A stretch of DNA of 64,000 nucleotides, taken from assembly GCA_036351375.1 (NCBI GenBank), contig JAZBOY010000245.1, forward strand, positions 9,834-73,833, read 5' to 3'. Origin of the DNA: JANQIO01 sp036351375 (GTDB taxonomy: Bacteria > Pseudomonadota > Gammaproteobacteria > Pseudomonadales > Halieaceae). The notes beneath the pieces were generated by a model. It saw only the letters and a program-made list of their open reading frames with translations, had not been told where the DNA came from and did no database searches. The translations under genes were made by a program, and so were the position numbers. Of the stretch, positions 18,448-26,815 are shown one piece after another. Numbering within the stretch: position 1 is the stretch's first letter; each line of letters begins with the position of its first letter.

Positions 18448-19119
18448 ATGGTGCGTCCTGTTGACCTTGCCTGCTTCAGCGCTCATTACCTGGCGCTTTT
18501 GCGGCGATTCCCGAACCAGATGCAGCCCAATTCTGCGCTGGTGATGGCGGCGCCTGATGCTCCCGGTGTGCTGGTGTTTGCGGCCAGCCACAACCACCAC
18601 TACCTGATGTTTCACGACCCGGGTGGATTCAGCCAGGGTGTCTATGAGTTCGGCTTGCCGGTGGAGTTCTTCGAAGCCGTGGGCCCCAGGCATATGGACA
18701 ACATCGGCAAGGACAGCAGCCTGCGCCTGGCGCTCTCCAACGGCGAATACCGCCTGTACCAGGGTACAGACAACGATCGAATATTCGATTCCAGCGCCGA
18801 CGACGACATCGTGTTTACCTGGTCAGGCCGCATTACCCGTGCCCAGGAGCAGCTCAGGGATGCATTTGATGCGATCCTCTACCTGCACCAGTCCGGCAGC
18901 AGTGTTCCCGTCAAACAGGCTCTCAGCGCGACCTACTTTTCTGAGGTCAACTTCATTCAAACCCAGTTGACGCGGGGCGGTCCCGTACAGGTGGGGCATC
19001 GCTGGGTGCGCCTGCCGGACGATAGCGTACGCTGCCTGAGTCAGTTCTCCGTCGGCAAGGGAGAGGATGCCCGCATCGAGGCCGTTCTCTGCGTAGACGC
19101 CGACATGGCGCTGGGCTGA
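18448..19119 (+). CDS. Hypothetical protein
   Basis: Encodes 223 residues from the ATG at 18448 (MVRPVDLACF). The frame is open to 18220, but the upstream part overlaps the start of cheB, has lower GC and poor coding character. No family is recognised. The protein is soluble, with an SHNHHYLMFHDPGG stretch and a C-terminal segment SDSVRC-like region followed by SQFSVGKGEDARIEAVLCVD. No good ribosome-binding site is visible, so the start is tentative. It may belong to the chemosensory locus because it is divergent from cheB. Confidence 0.55.
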   Translation: MVRPVDLACFSAHYLALLRRFPNQMQPNSALVMAAPDAPGVLVFAASHNHHYLMFHDPGGFSQGVYEFGLPVEFFEAVGPRHMDNIGKDSSLRLALSNGEYRLYQGTDNDRIFDSSADDDIVFTWSGRITRAQEQLRDAFDAILYLHQSGSSVPVKQALSATYFSEVNFIQTQLTRGGPVQVGHRWVRLPDDSVRCLSQFSVGKGEDARIEAVLCVDADMALG

Positions 19120-19251
19120 CAATCCAGTTCACAGTCTGGGCGCCCGTCTGCGTCAATTTGTGAAACCCGTCAAAGTTCGGCAGCCCGGGCGTGGACTTGC
19201 CGCAGCCTCCTTCTTAAGGTCATCGGAGACAGCGATGAAAAGGCAAAATGC

Positions 19252-19524
19252 GTGCGAGGCTACAACGAACGCGAGCTCAAGGAGCTTGTGCAAAGCGAGG
19301 AACTACGGCATCCGCGGGTAGATTCGGATGGGTCCAGTTACCAGCTACGCTTCGACCTGGGCGTGAGCCTGCGCGATGCGCAGCAGCGCGAAGAGGCCGA
19401 TGGCACTCTCACCACCTTCCGCGGACATCCCAAGCGCTTCCGCAGTCACCGCACCCTTATCCAGAACCTGAAGAAGCTGGGCATTGCCCGCTGGCACTGC
19501 CGCCTGGACGCTTCCGAGGGCTGA
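19252..19524 (+). CDS. Small hypothetical protein
   Basis: Encodes 90 residues starting at GTG 19252 with aaaagg upstream. The sequence is highly charged (ERELKELVQSEELRHPRVD, then RGHPKRFRSHRTLIQNLKKL) and might bind nucleic acid, but I recognise no family. The region just upstream in the same frame is open without an ATG, so the start is uncertain. Its TGA and the TGA of folD sit back to back inside a perfect 14-bp palindrome (gggctgatcagccc, 19518-19531). Confidence 0.55.
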   Translation: MRGYNERELKELVQSEELRHPRVDSDGSSYQLRFDLGVSLRDAQQREEADGTLTTFRGHPKRFRSHRTLIQNLKKLGIARWHCRLDASEG

Positions 19525-20370
19525 TCAGCCCATACTTTTTTCACCCGACTCCACACTCTGGTAGATCAGGGTGTTGATTGTCATGGGTCCTACGCCCCCC
19601 GGTACCGGCGTGTAGGCAGCCGCCCGGTCGGTAATCGCCGACAGTTCAATATCGCCGACGCCGCCCGGATGGTAGCCCGCGTCCACTACCACGGCTCCGT
19701 CCTTGATCCACTCACCGCGAATGAATTCGGGTTTGCCGACGGCGCCCACCAGGATATCCGCCTGCTTAATGATTTCAGGCAGGTCGCGGGTGCGCGAATG
19801 GCAGATGGTGACGGTGGCGTTTTCATTCAGCAGCATCATGGCCATGGGCTTGCCGAGAATCGGCGAGCGGCCGACGACGACTGCGTGCTTGCCTTCCAGC
19901 TCGATGTCATAGGCCTTCAGGGTGCGCATGATTCCCTGCGGTGTGGCGCAGCCGTAGGCCGGTTCACCCATGGCCATGCGACCAAAGCCCAGGCAGGTCA
20001 CGCCGTCTACGTCCTTGGCCAGGGCGATGGCGTCGAAGCAGGCCCGCTCGTCGATCTGCGGCGGGGGGGGGTGCTGCAGCAGGATGCCATGCACATCGGG
20101 GTTGTCATTGAGTTCGTCGATCTTGTCCAGCAGTTGTCCTGTGCTGGTGTCGGCCGGCAGTTCGATGGCCAGTGACTCCATGCCCACCCGGCGACAGGCG
20201 TTGCCCTTCATGCGCACATAGGTCGCGGAGGCGGGATCGTCCCCGACCAGGATGGTGGCGAGAATGGGTGTTTTGCCGCCGGATCTCTCTTTAAGGCGCT
20301 CGACGCGCTCCTGCAGTTCGGCTTCACTCTTGGCTGCCAGCGCCTTTCCATCGAGGACCAGTGCGGTCAT
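19525..20370 (-). CDS. folD: Bifunctional methylenetetrahydrofolate dehydrogenase/cyclohydrolase
   Basis: Encodes 281 residues, normal for FolD, which interconverts 5,10-methylene-, methenyl- and 10-formyl-tetrahydrofolate for purine, fMet and one-carbon metabolism. Clear motifs: ATYVRMKGNACRRVGM with the catalytic Lys, GILLQHPPPPQ, KDVDGV, the NADP-binding VVVGRSPILGKPMAMML, and TPVPGGVGPMT at the C-terminus. The ATG has ggag about nine bases upstream. It is divergent from the tRNA operon. Confidence 0.97.
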   Translation of the reverse strand: MTALVLDGKALAAKSEAELQERVERLKERSGGKTPILATILVGDDPASATYVRMKGNACRRVGMESLAIELPADTSTGQLLDKIDELNDNPDVHGILLQHPPPPQIDERACFDAIALAKDVDGVTCLGFGRMAMGEPAYGCATPQGIMRTLKAYDIELEGKHAVVVGRSPILGKPMAMMLLNENATVTICHSRTRDLPEIIKQADILVGAVGKPEFIRGEWIKDGAVVVDAGYHPGGVGDIELSAITDRAAAYTPVPGGVGPMTINTLIYQSVESGEKSMG

Positions 20371-20457
20371 TATCGGGAGCTCCTGATTCGGTCATTGCGA
20401 GGGCGCGGATTATCGCACGCCGCTGCTGTGCGCAAAAGCCGGCGGCCCGCGTTTCAA

Positions 20458-20486
20458 TTGACGACCTGTAGGGCGGCGGGTATGAT
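20458..20486 (+). promoter_or_regulatory. Sigma-70-type promoter of the tRNA operon
   Basis: TTGACG at 20458-20463 and TATGAT at 20481-20486 are separated by exactly 17 bases, with a GC-rich discriminator after the -10 as in stringently controlled stable-RNA promoters. The predicted start lies about 30 bases upstream of tRNA-Pro. Confidence 0.75.
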
Positions 20487-20521
20487 TCGCGCTCCTGAAA
20501 AGCAGGGTCGTTTCAGGGTGT

Positions 20522-20598
20522 CGGGGTATAGCGCAGTCTGGTAGCGCGCCTGCTTTGGGAGCAGGATGTCGGGGGTTCGAATCCCTCTACCCCGACCA
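20522..20598 (+). tRNA. tRNA-Pro (TGG)
   Basis: A full cloverleaf of 77 bases with encoded CCA. Acceptor cggggta pairs with taccccg, the anticodon stem cctgc/gcagg encloses tttggga, and TGG lies at 20556-20558. The T arm carries ttcgaat. Confidence 0.95.
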
Positions 20599-20649
20599 AC
20601 TTTCACCCCGCTCAGGAAAAAGCCCGCTTCATCATCCGCGGGCGGAAGT

Positions 20650-20726
20650 GGTGGCCGTAGCTCATCAGGTAGAGCACCGGATTGTGGCTCCGGAGGTGGG
20701 GGGTTCGAGACCCCTCGGCCACCCCA
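20650..20726 (+). tRNA. tRNA-His (GTG)
   Basis: Cloverleaf with acceptor gtggccg/cggccac, anticodon stem ccgga/tccgg and GTG at 20684-20686. The extra G at 20650 opposite C73 is the G-1 identity element for histidyl-tRNA synthetase. CCA is encoded. Confidence 0.95.
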
Positions 20727-20746
20727 ACTTCCCCAACCACCCCCGT

Positions 20747-20852
20747 CGGCCGGACCGCAAAGCGGGAGCAACAGCAAGCCGGCAGGCTTGCCTTCCCGGG
20801 AATGGCACGGGAGAATTCAGTCGCCCCAGATATCCGCCCGTAGCTCAGCTGG
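20747..20852 (+). repeat. First copy of a 106-bp repeat, ending in a tRNA-Arg fragment
   Basis: This segment recurs at 20916-21021 with one difference (c at 20827, t at 20996), an offset of 169 bp. It contains small hairpins (ccgc-aaa-gcgg and gcaagcc-ggca-ggcttgc) and ends with the first 19 bases of tRNA-Arg. Confidence 0.95.
20834..20852 (+). pseudogene. tRNA-Arg 5' fragment (pseudo-tRNA)
   Basis: Bases 20834-20852 are identical to the acceptor 5' strand and start of the D arm of the intact tRNA-Arg at 21003. After this the sequence diverges into gtgaggcaagcg and a hairpin gcaaagc-acc-gctttgc; there is no anticodon arm, T arm or 3' acceptor strand. Confidence 0.8.
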
Positions 20853-20915
20853 GTGAGGCAAGCGTTTGCAAAGCACCGCTTTGCGCGCAGCCGAACGACG
20901 GCGAGCTGTGCTCGC

Positions 20916-21079
<164 letters not shown>

Positions 21080-21091
21080 CTTTCTCTCCCG

Positions 21092-21607
21092 CTATTCCTC
21101 TACAGCCTCAAACTCCAGCACCCGAATCTCCCCGTGCTGGTTGTAAATACTGTTGCCGTCCACGGTCCACTGCTTGAAGCCACCCTCCAGGCTCGAGACA
21201 TTGCGATAGCCCATGTCCTGCAGGGCCCTAGCCGCCAGGGCGGCGCGGGCGCCGGTGCGGCAGTAAAGCACGATCTCGTGATCGGCCGGCAGGTCCTTGT
21301 TGGCGATGACAAATTCGAGCTTGCCGCGGGGAATCCAGTCGGCGCCCGACAGGTGGCCGGCAAGGTATTCACGTTCGGTGCGCACATCCACCAGTAACAG
21401 TTCTGGGTTTTTCTGGAGGCGGGCAGATAGCTCCGCGGCGGGCAACTCCCTGATGGAGGCCCGCGCTTCCTGCGCCAGCTCGCGGGAGGATTGCAGGCTC
21501 TGCGTCCGGGAACGCTCTGCCGTATCGGCAGCTGCCAGGCCGGTGCCGGCAAGCATAGCGCCGGCGCACAGCAGCTGGGTAAGGCGGCGCAGGGCTGCGG
21601 CTCTCAT
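21092..21607 (-). CDS. Exported rhodanese-domain protein
   Basis: Encodes 171 residues. An N-terminal signal peptide (LLCAGAMLAGTGLAAA, residues about 11-27) is followed by one rhodanese domain at about 55-155. The active-site Cys116 lies in LYCRTGARAAL, with the family motifs LLVDVRTEREYLAGHL and DMGYRNVSSLEGG. It would move sulfane sulfur in the periplasm. Its ATG overlaps the TGA of the upstream LLM oxidoreductase by four bases, so the two are translationally coupled. Confidence 0.88.
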   Translation of the reverse strand: MRAAALRRLTQLLCAGAMLAGTGLAAADTAERSRTQSLQSSRELAQEARASIRELPAAELSARLQKNPELLLVDVRTEREYLAGHLSGADWIPRGKLEFVIANKDLPADHEIVLYCRTGARAALAARALQDMGYRNVSSLEGGFKQWTVDGNSIYNQHGEIRVLEFEAVEE

Positions 21608-22617
21608 AGCGCCAGCTCTGCCATGGCCCGCAGTGTGTCCACGTCACCATGGAAATACAGAGTGGTCACCGGTGACTGCTTCCAGTCCTCGAGTTTCTCG
21701 GCAATGCGTTCCCGCGGGCCACAGAGCGAGATCTCGTCGGCGAACTCGGTGGGCACCATGGCGATCGCCTCGTCGCGCTTGTCGGCAAAAAACAGTTCCT
21801 GGATCTGGTCTGCCTCGTCCGCGAAACCCATGCGTGCCATCAGCTCCTTGTGGAAGTTGCGCTGTTTGGAGCCCATGCCGCCGATGTAGAAACCCAGCAT
21901 GGCCTTGACCGGGTACAGGGCTTCCTCGAGATTGTCGTTGATGCTGACAAGGGCGCCCGCGGTGATCTCGAAGCCCGGCTTGCGGTGGGCGATCTGGTCG
22001 GCATAAACCTCCTGGCGGTAGGGCGAGTAATACAGCGGCAGCCAGCCGTCGGCGATCTCCGCGGTCTGGGTAACGTTCTTCGGCCCCTCTGCACCGATAA
22101 ATATGGGGACATCCGCGCGCAGCGGATGGGTAATGGGCTTCAGGGGCTTGCCCATGCCCCAGGCGCCCGGGCCGTTGTAGGGCAGGGGATAGTGCTCACC
22201 GTCACTGGTCACCGGCGCCTCGCGGGCCAGCACCTTGCGAATGATTTCCACGTATTCGCGGGTGCGCGTGACCGGTTTGCTATAGGGTTGGCCGTACCAG
22301 CCTTCCACCACCTGGGGGCCGGATACACCGAGGCCCAGTATCATGCGGCCATTGGACATATGGTCGAGGGCGATGGTGGCCATGGCGCAGGCGGTGGGCG
22401 TGCGCGCCGAGAGCTGGGCCACGCCCGTGCCAAGTCGTATCCTGGAGGTGTGGGCGCCTATCCAGGCCAGGGGAGTGAAGCAGTCGTTGCCCCAGGATTC
22501 GGCGGTCCAGACCGAGTCGTAACCCAGGCGCTCGGCTTCCTGCGCCAGTTCCACGTGTGAGGCCGGGTACTCTGCGCCCCAGTACCCCAGTTGCAATCCC
22601 AGCTTCAAATCACTCAC
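21604..22617 (-). CDS. LLM-class (luciferase-like) F420-dependent-type oxidoreductase
   Basis: Encodes 337 residues from the GTG at 22617, which has ggagag upstream; a longer frame reaches 22662 but without support. It is a TIM-barrel luciferase-like protein: LKLGLQLGYWG, ERLGYDSVWTAESWGND, RIRLGTGVAQLSARTP, SNGRMILGLGVSGPQVVEGW and NVTQTAEIADGWLPL. Members of this branch are usually annotated as F420-dependent, but the cofactor (F420 or FMN) cannot be decided here, and no F420 biosynthesis genes are in the window. It is divergent from moaC. Confidence 0.85.
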   Translation of the reverse strand: MSDLKLGLQLGYWGAEYPASHVELAQEAERLGYDSVWTAESWGNDCFTPLAWIGAHTSRIRLGTGVAQLSARTPTACAMATIALDHMSNGRMILGLGVSGPQVVEGWYGQPYSKPVTRTREYVEIIRKVLAREAPVTSDGEHYPLPYNGPGAWGMGKPLKPITHPLRADVPIFIGAEGPKNVTQTAEIADGWLPLYYSPYRQEVYADQIAHRKPGFEITAGALVSINDNLEEALYPVKAMLGFYIGGMGSKQRNFHKELMARMGFADEADQIQELFFADKRDEAIAMVPTEFADEISLCGPRERIAEKLEDWKQSPVTTLYFHGDVDTLRAMAELAL

Positions 22618-22652
22618 AGTCTCTCCATCACCGAAATCCGCAGAAGCCGCAG

Positions 22653-22658
22653 TATAAT
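22653..22658 (+). promoter_or_regulatory. Candidate -10 element for moaCDE
   Basis: A perfect TATAAT about 28 bases before the moaC start, inside the gap between divergent genes. No good -35 box is present at the right distance. Confidence 0.4.
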
Positions 22659-22685
22659 GCACGGGACCAAACAGGAAACCAGCCT

Positions 22686-23168
22686 ATGACGGAACTCACC
22701 CATCTCGATGAAGCCGGGCGCGCGGCCATGGTCGACGTCGGCGGCAAGGACGTCACCCGCCGTGAAGCGGTGGCGGCGGCCTCTGTCGTCATGCAGCCGG
22801 ATACCCTGGCGCTGATTGAGAGCGGTGGTCACAGCAAGGGCGACGTATTCGCGGTGGCGAGGATTGCCGGTATCCAGGCAGCCAAGCGCTGCAGTGACCT
22901 CATTCCCCTCTGTCATCCGCTGCCACTCAGCAGTGTCAAGGTTGAACTGCAGGCCAATGCCGCTGCGCACAGCGTCGACATCACTGCCACCTGCAAACTG
23001 GCGGGCCGCACCGGCGTCGAGATGGAAGCCCTGACGGCCGCTTCGGTGGCGGCGCTCACCATCTACGACATGTGCAAGGCGGTAGACCGCGGCATGGTCA
23101 TTGGGGATGTCCGCCTGCTGAGCAAGTCCGGCGGTGCCTCCGGGGACTGGCGGCGGGAAGAGTCATGA
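22686..23168 (+). CDS. moaC: Cyclic pyranopterin monophosphate synthase
   Basis: Encodes 160 residues. MoaC converts the MoaA product to cyclic pyranopterin monophosphate in molybdenum cofactor synthesis. Conserved residues are visible in SGGHSKGDVFAVARIAGI, KRCSDLIPLCHPLPLS, TGVEMEALTA and CKAVDRGM. The ATG at 22686 has aggaaa upstream. It overlaps moaD by four bases (ATGA), starting a moaCDE operon. moaA is not in the window. Confidence 0.97.
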   Translation: MTELTHLDEAGRAAMVDVGGKDVTRREAVAAASVVMQPDTLALIESGGHSKGDVFAVARIAGIQAAKRCSDLIPLCHPLPLSSVKVELQANAAAHSVDITATCKLAGRTGVEMEALTAASVAALTIYDMCKAVDRGMVIGDVRLLSKSGGASGDWRREES

Positions 23169-23416
23169 TCCGGGTGCTGTTTTTCGCGAGGCTGCGGGAG
23201 CAACTCGACGTCGGCCAGCTAGAATTGTCGCCGTCAGAGGCGGGAGGCACCGTGGCCGAGCTGAAACAGCGGCTGGTTGACCGCGGGGAACCCTGGGCAA
23301 GCGCACTCGGCGCAGACAACCTGCTGTGTGCCCTGAATCAGCAGCAGGCGCGTGGCGATGAAGCCGTCGCCGCGGGCGACGAGGTGGCTTTCTATCCGCC
23401 GGTGACCGGCGGCTAG
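23165..23416 (+). CDS. moaD: Molybdopterin synthase small subunit
   Basis: Encodes 83 residues of ubiquitin-like fold (IRVLFFARLREQL, then DEVAFYPPVTGG). The C-terminal Gly-Gly becomes a thiocarboxylate that donates sulfur to precursor Z in the MoaD-MoaE complex. It starts within the moaC stop codon and precedes moaE by nine bases. Confidence 0.95.
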   Translation: MIRVLFFARLREQLDVGQLELSPSEAGGTVAELKQRLVDRGEPWASALGADNLLCALNQQQARGDEAVAAGDEVAFYPPVTGG

Positions 23417-23425
23417 GTCAGCGCG

Positions 23426-23914
23426 GTGGACGTTAGCATCCAGCAGGAAGACTTCGATGTGGGCCGACTGCAGCGTGAGCTGCTGGGTGAAGATACCCGG
23501 GTTGGTGGCACGGCAGTATTCGTCGGCTGCGTTCGCGGCGAGCCCGATGCCGCAGCGGCAGACCCGGATGCCGTGCTCGCCATGGACTTGGAGCATTACC
23601 CGGGCATGACCGAGAGCAGCATCCAGGCCATCGTCGACGAGGCTCGCCAACGCTGGGCGCTGCGTTCAGTGCGTGTGATCCACCGGATCGGCAAGCTCAA
23701 GCCCGGCGACCAGATCGTCTATGTGGGGGTTGCCTGCGGTCACCGCGGCGAGGCCTTCGAGGCCTGCGAGTTCATCATGGATTACCTGAAGACCCGGGCG
23801 CCATTCTGGAAAAAGGAAACCACGCCGTCAGGTTCGCGCTGGGTGGATGCCCGCGACAGCGACGACGCAGCCGCGGCGCGTTGGCAACGGACAACGGAGA
23901 CGGCGGGGGATTGA
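23426..23914 (+). CDS. moaE: Molybdopterin synthase catalytic subunit
   Basis: Encodes 162 residues starting at GTG 23426. Family features: GGTAVFVGCVRG, AMDLEHYPGM, HRIGKLKPGDQIVYVGV and the catalytic Lys129/Lys130 in PFWKKE. It receives sulfur from the MoaD thiocarboxylate to make molybdopterin dithiolene. Last gene of moaCDE. Confidence 0.96.
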   Translation: MDVSIQQEDFDVGRLQRELLGEDTRVGGTAVFVGCVRGEPDAAAADPDAVLAMDLEHYPGMTESSIQAIVDEARQRWALRSVRVIHRIGKLKPGDQIVYVGVACGHRGEAFEACEFIMDYLKTRAPFWKKETTPSGSRWVDARDSDDAAAARWQRTTETAGD

Positions 23915-23962
23915 CGACTCGTCTGTGTATAATCCCGGCCTTCCATCCAGCAAGGAGATAAC

Positions 23963-24442
23963 ATGAGCTTTTCGTCCCGTGAGTTCCGTGACGCCCTCGG
24001 CTGTTTTGCCACGGGTGTCTGTGTCATCACAGGGCAGCCGGACGACGGCGCCCCGTTCGGGATGACGGTCAACTCCTTCGCCTCGGTGTCCCTCGACCCA
24101 CCGCTGATTCTCTGGAGCCTGCAGAACGATTCGGAAATGTTCGACACGTTTACACACTGCAAGCGCTGGGCAGTCAACATCCTGCGCGCTGACCAGCAGG
24201 CCCTGTCCGGGCGGTATGCGCTAAAAGGTGAGCACGATCTCGATCCCGCGCACTTCGAAGCGGGCAGCACCGGAATGCCGGTACTGCCGAACACCCTGGT
24301 CAGCTTCGAATGCGAAGAGGAAGCCCGGCACAACGGTGGCGATCACGTGATCCTGGTGGCGCGGGTGCTGGCGATGAGCCACCGTGAGGCGGGTTCACCC
24401 CTGGTGTTCTGCAGCGGCGCCTATGCGGAACTGGCCGGCTAG
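23963..24442 (+). CDS. Flavin reductase-like, FMN-binding split-barrel protein
   Basis: Encodes 159 residues of the flavin reductase-like family (HpaC/DIM6-type): FRDALGCFATGVCVITG, FGMTVNSFASVSLDPPLILW and the DHVILVARVLAM segment. Such enzymes supply reduced FMN to a monooxygenase or bind FMN themselves. The nearby LLM protein could be a partner, but it lies on the opposite strand, so this is only a suggestion. A TATAAT at 23928-23933 may give it its own transcript start. Confidence 0.85.
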   Translation: MSFSSREFRDALGCFATGVCVITGQPDDGAPFGMTVNSFASVSLDPPLILWSLQNDSEMFDTFTHCKRWAVNILRADQQALSGRYALKGEHDLDPAHFEAGSTGMPVLPNTLVSFECEEEARHNGGDHVILVARVLAMSHREAGSPLVFCSGAYAELAG

Positions 24443-24445
24443 ATC

Positions 24446-24976
24446 GTGAAGTTTTGCAGCAACTGTGGCAGCAGCGTCAGCCACCGCATCCCGGAGGGGG
24501 ATGACCGGCCGCGCCACGTCTGCGACAGCTGCGACACCATTCATTACAGCAATCCCCGGGTCATCGTTGGCTGTGTGCCGGAGTATGAAGGCAGGATTCT
24601 GCTGTGCCGCCGCGCTATCGAGCCGCGCATCGGCCTGTGGACCCTGCCCGCGGGCTTTATGGAAAACGGCGAGACCACGCTGCAGGGCGCGGCGCGTGAG
24701 ACCTGGGAAGAAGCCCGCGCGGAGGTCTACGAGCAACACCTCTATCGGATTTTCGATGTGCCAGGGATCAACCAGGTGTATATGTTCTACCGGGCCTTCA
24801 TCGTGGATGGCGCCTATGGCGTGGGCCCGGAATCCCAGGAGGTTGAGCTGTTCACGGAAGACAGCATCCCCTGGGATGAAATCGCCTTCCCGGTGGTGTA
24901 CCACACCTTGCGGGAATTCTTTCATGACCGCAGCAACGCGCACTGGCCAGTGCGCGTGTCGGCCATCAAGCGATGA
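24446..24976 (+). CDS. NUDIX hydrolase with N-terminal zinc ribbon
   Basis: Encodes 176 residues from GTG 24446, three bases after the flavin reductase. The N-terminal zinc ribbon has two CxxC pairs (FCSNCGS and VCDSCD). The NUDIX box follows the pattern G-x5-E-x7-RE-x2-EE: GFMENGETTLQGAARETWEE. This layout resembles NudC/NUDT-type enzymes that act on NAD- or ADP-ribose-like diphosphates, although the NADH pyrophosphatase signature downstream of the box is not obvious. It overlaps rmuC by four bases. Confidence 0.85.
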   Translation: MKFCSNCGSSVSHRIPEGDDRPRHVCDSCDTIHYSNPRVIVGCVPEYEGRILLCRRAIEPRIGLWTLPAGFMENGETTLQGAARETWEEARAEVYEQHLYRIFDVPGINQVYMFYRAFIVDGAYGVGPESQEVELFTEDSIPWDEIAFPVVYHTLREFFHDRSNAHWPVRVSAIKR

Positions 24977-26325
24977 CAGAACTGCAGCAGTGGCTGCTGG
25001 CCGCAGCGGGCGGCGGGTTCCTGCTGGGAGTGCTGCTGGCCTGGGGGCTGGTGGCGCTGCGCGCCCAGCGGGCCGCCCAGGCGCGCGAGCTGGAGCACGC
25101 CCAGCTCCTTGCCGAGTTGCAGGCGGAGAATGCGCGGCTGCAGCAGCAGTTGCACAGTGAGTCCCAGGCTGCATCGGAAAAGCTTGAATTGCTGCAGAAG
25201 GCTCGCAAGCAGCTCGAGGACGAGTTCAGCAACCTCGCCAATCGCATCTTCGAGGAGAAGAGTGAACGCTTCCTGAAAACCAACAAGGAAACCCTGGCCG
25301 CCACCCTCGACCCGCTGCGCACCCAGCTCAAGGATTTCCGCAGCAAGGTGGAGGATGTCTACGATCGCGAGACCCGGGACCGCCTGTCGCTGAAACATGA
25401 GCTGACCGCGCTCAAGGAGCTCAACCAGCGCATGTCCGAGGATGCGGTCAACCTGACCCGCGCCCTCAAGGGCGACAAGAAAACCCAGGGCAACTGGGGC
25501 GAAATCGTGCTTGAGCGGGTGCTGGAGGAATCCGGCCTGCGCAAGGGGCACGAGTACGAAACCCAGTTCAGTGCTACCTCCGGCGACGGCCAGCGGCGCC
25601 AGCCGGACGTAGTTGTGCGGCTGCCCGAGGGCCGGGATATCGTGGTGGACTCGAAGGTTTCACTGGTGGCCTATGATCGCTATATCGGCTGCGAAGACGA
25701 GGTCGAGCGCAAGCAGGCCCTGGCGGAGCACGTACAGGCGGTCAAGCAGCATATCGACGGCCTGAGCCTGAAAGAGTACGAGCAGCTGGAGGGCATCAAC
25801 AGCCTCGATTTTGTGCTGCTGTTTATTCCGATCGAGTCGGCTTTCATGGCGGCCTTCGACAGTGATCCGTCCATGTTCACCCGGGCGTACGACAAGCAGA
25901 TCATCGTGGTCAGCCCGACCACTTTGCTGGCGACACTGCGCACGGTGCAAACCCTTTGGCGCTATGAGCACCAGAACCGTAACGCGGAGAAAATCGCAGC
26001 ACAGGCCGGTGCCATCCATGACCAATTTGCGCTGGTGCTGGAGTCCCTGGCCGATCTCGGCCGGCATATCGACCGGGCCCACGAAAGCTGGGACAAGACC
26101 CGCGCGCGCCTCTCCACCGGTCGCGGCAACCTGGTCAAGCGCGTCATGGACCTGGAGAAGCTCGGCGCGCGCACCCGCCGGGAGTTACCCCGGCAGATGA
26201 TTGAAGACGACAGCGAAGTTGAGCCCGACGAACGGTCAGACGAGCAGAATGATGAGCAGGTGAGCGCCGCCGTGCTGGAGCTCGACCGCGGCGGCAACAA
26301 GAATAGCGGCGAACAATCGGAATAG
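24973..26325 (+). CDS. rmuC: DNA recombination protein RmuC homologue
   Basis: Encodes 450 residues. A membrane helix at about 7-28 is followed by a coiled coil (to about 160, Glu/Gln/Arg/Leu rich) and the RmuC nuclease-like domain: KTQGNWGEIVLERVLE, RQPDVVVRLPEGRDIVVDSK and FVLLFIPIESAF. RmuC limits inversions at short inverted repeats in E. coli, which is of interest given the palindromic elements in this window. Its ATG overlaps the NUDIX stop by four bases. The acidic Asp/Glu/Gln-rich tail is probably disordered. Confidence 0.93.
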   Translation: MTELQQWLLAAAGGGFLLGVLLAWGLVALRAQRAAQARELEHAQLLAELQAENARLQQQLHSESQAASEKLELLQKARKQLEDEFSNLANRIFEEKSERFLKTNKETLAATLDPLRTQLKDFRSKVEDVYDRETRDRLSLKHELTALKELNQRMSEDAVNLTRALKGDKKTQGNWGEIVLERVLEESGLRKGHEYETQFSATSGDGQRRQPDVVVRLPEGRDIVVDSKVSLVAYDRYIGCEDEVERKQALAEHVQAVKQHIDGLSLKEYEQLEGINSLDFVLLFIPIESAFMAAFDSDPSMFTRAYDKQIIVVSPTTLLATLRTVQTLWRYEHQNRNAEKIAAQAGAIHDQFALVLESLADLGRHIDRAHESWDKTRARLSTGRGNLVKRVMDLEKLGARTRRELPRQMIEDDSEVEPDERSDEQNDEQVSAAVLELDRGGNKNSGEQSE

Positions 26326-26338
26326 GGAGGAATATTCC

Positions 26339-26815
26339 ATGGCATTTCCCAAGATCGGCAACATGGCCCCGGCTTTCAGCCTGCCCGACCAGGACGGCAA
26401 GAAAGTCAGCCTTAAGGACTTTCGCGACAAGAGCAACGTGGTGCTGTATTTCTACCCCAAGGCCATGACGCCTGGCTGCACCAACCAGGCCTGCGGAATC
26501 CGCGACACCAGGGCGGAGTTCAAAAAGGCCAAGACCGTGGTGCTGGGTGTGAGCCCGGACCCGGTGGCACGCCTGGCAAAGTTCATCGACAAGGAAGACC
26601 TGAATTTCACCCTGCTGTCTGACGAAGACCGTTCGGTCACTGAAAAGTACGGCTGCTGGGGCCTCAAGAAATTCATGGGTCGCGAGTCCATGGGTGTGCT
26701 GCGCACCACCTTCATCATCGGCAAGGACGGACGCCTCAAGCACATCATGGACAAGGTAAAAACCAAGTCGCATCACGAGGACGTGCTGGCCCTGATCAAG
26801 GAACTCGGTCTCTAG
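26339..26815 (+). CDS. bcp: Thioredoxin-dependent peroxiredoxin, BCP type
   Basis: Encodes 158 residues. The peroxidatic Cys47 and resolving Cys52 lie in MTPGCTNQACGIRD, the standard BCP/PrxQ arrangement. FYPK, VLGVSPDP and RTTFIIGKDG are further family segments. It reduces hydrogen and organic peroxides with electrons from thioredoxin; trxB is elsewhere in this window. A gaggaat sequence precedes the ATG. It is 13 bases after rmuC. Confidence 0.95.
   Translation: MAFPKIGNMAPAFSLPDQDGKKVSLKDFRDKSNVVLYFYPKAMTPGCTNQACGIRDTRAEFKKAKTVVLGVSPDPVARLAKFIDKEDLNFTLLSDEDRSVTEKYGCWGLKKFMGRESMGVLRTTFIIGKDGRLKHIMDKVKTKSHHEDVLALIKELGL

Noticed and set aside
20834..20915. Second functional tRNA between His and Arg
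   Set aside because: Only the first 19 bases match a tRNA; anticodon, T arm and 3' acceptor strand are missing.
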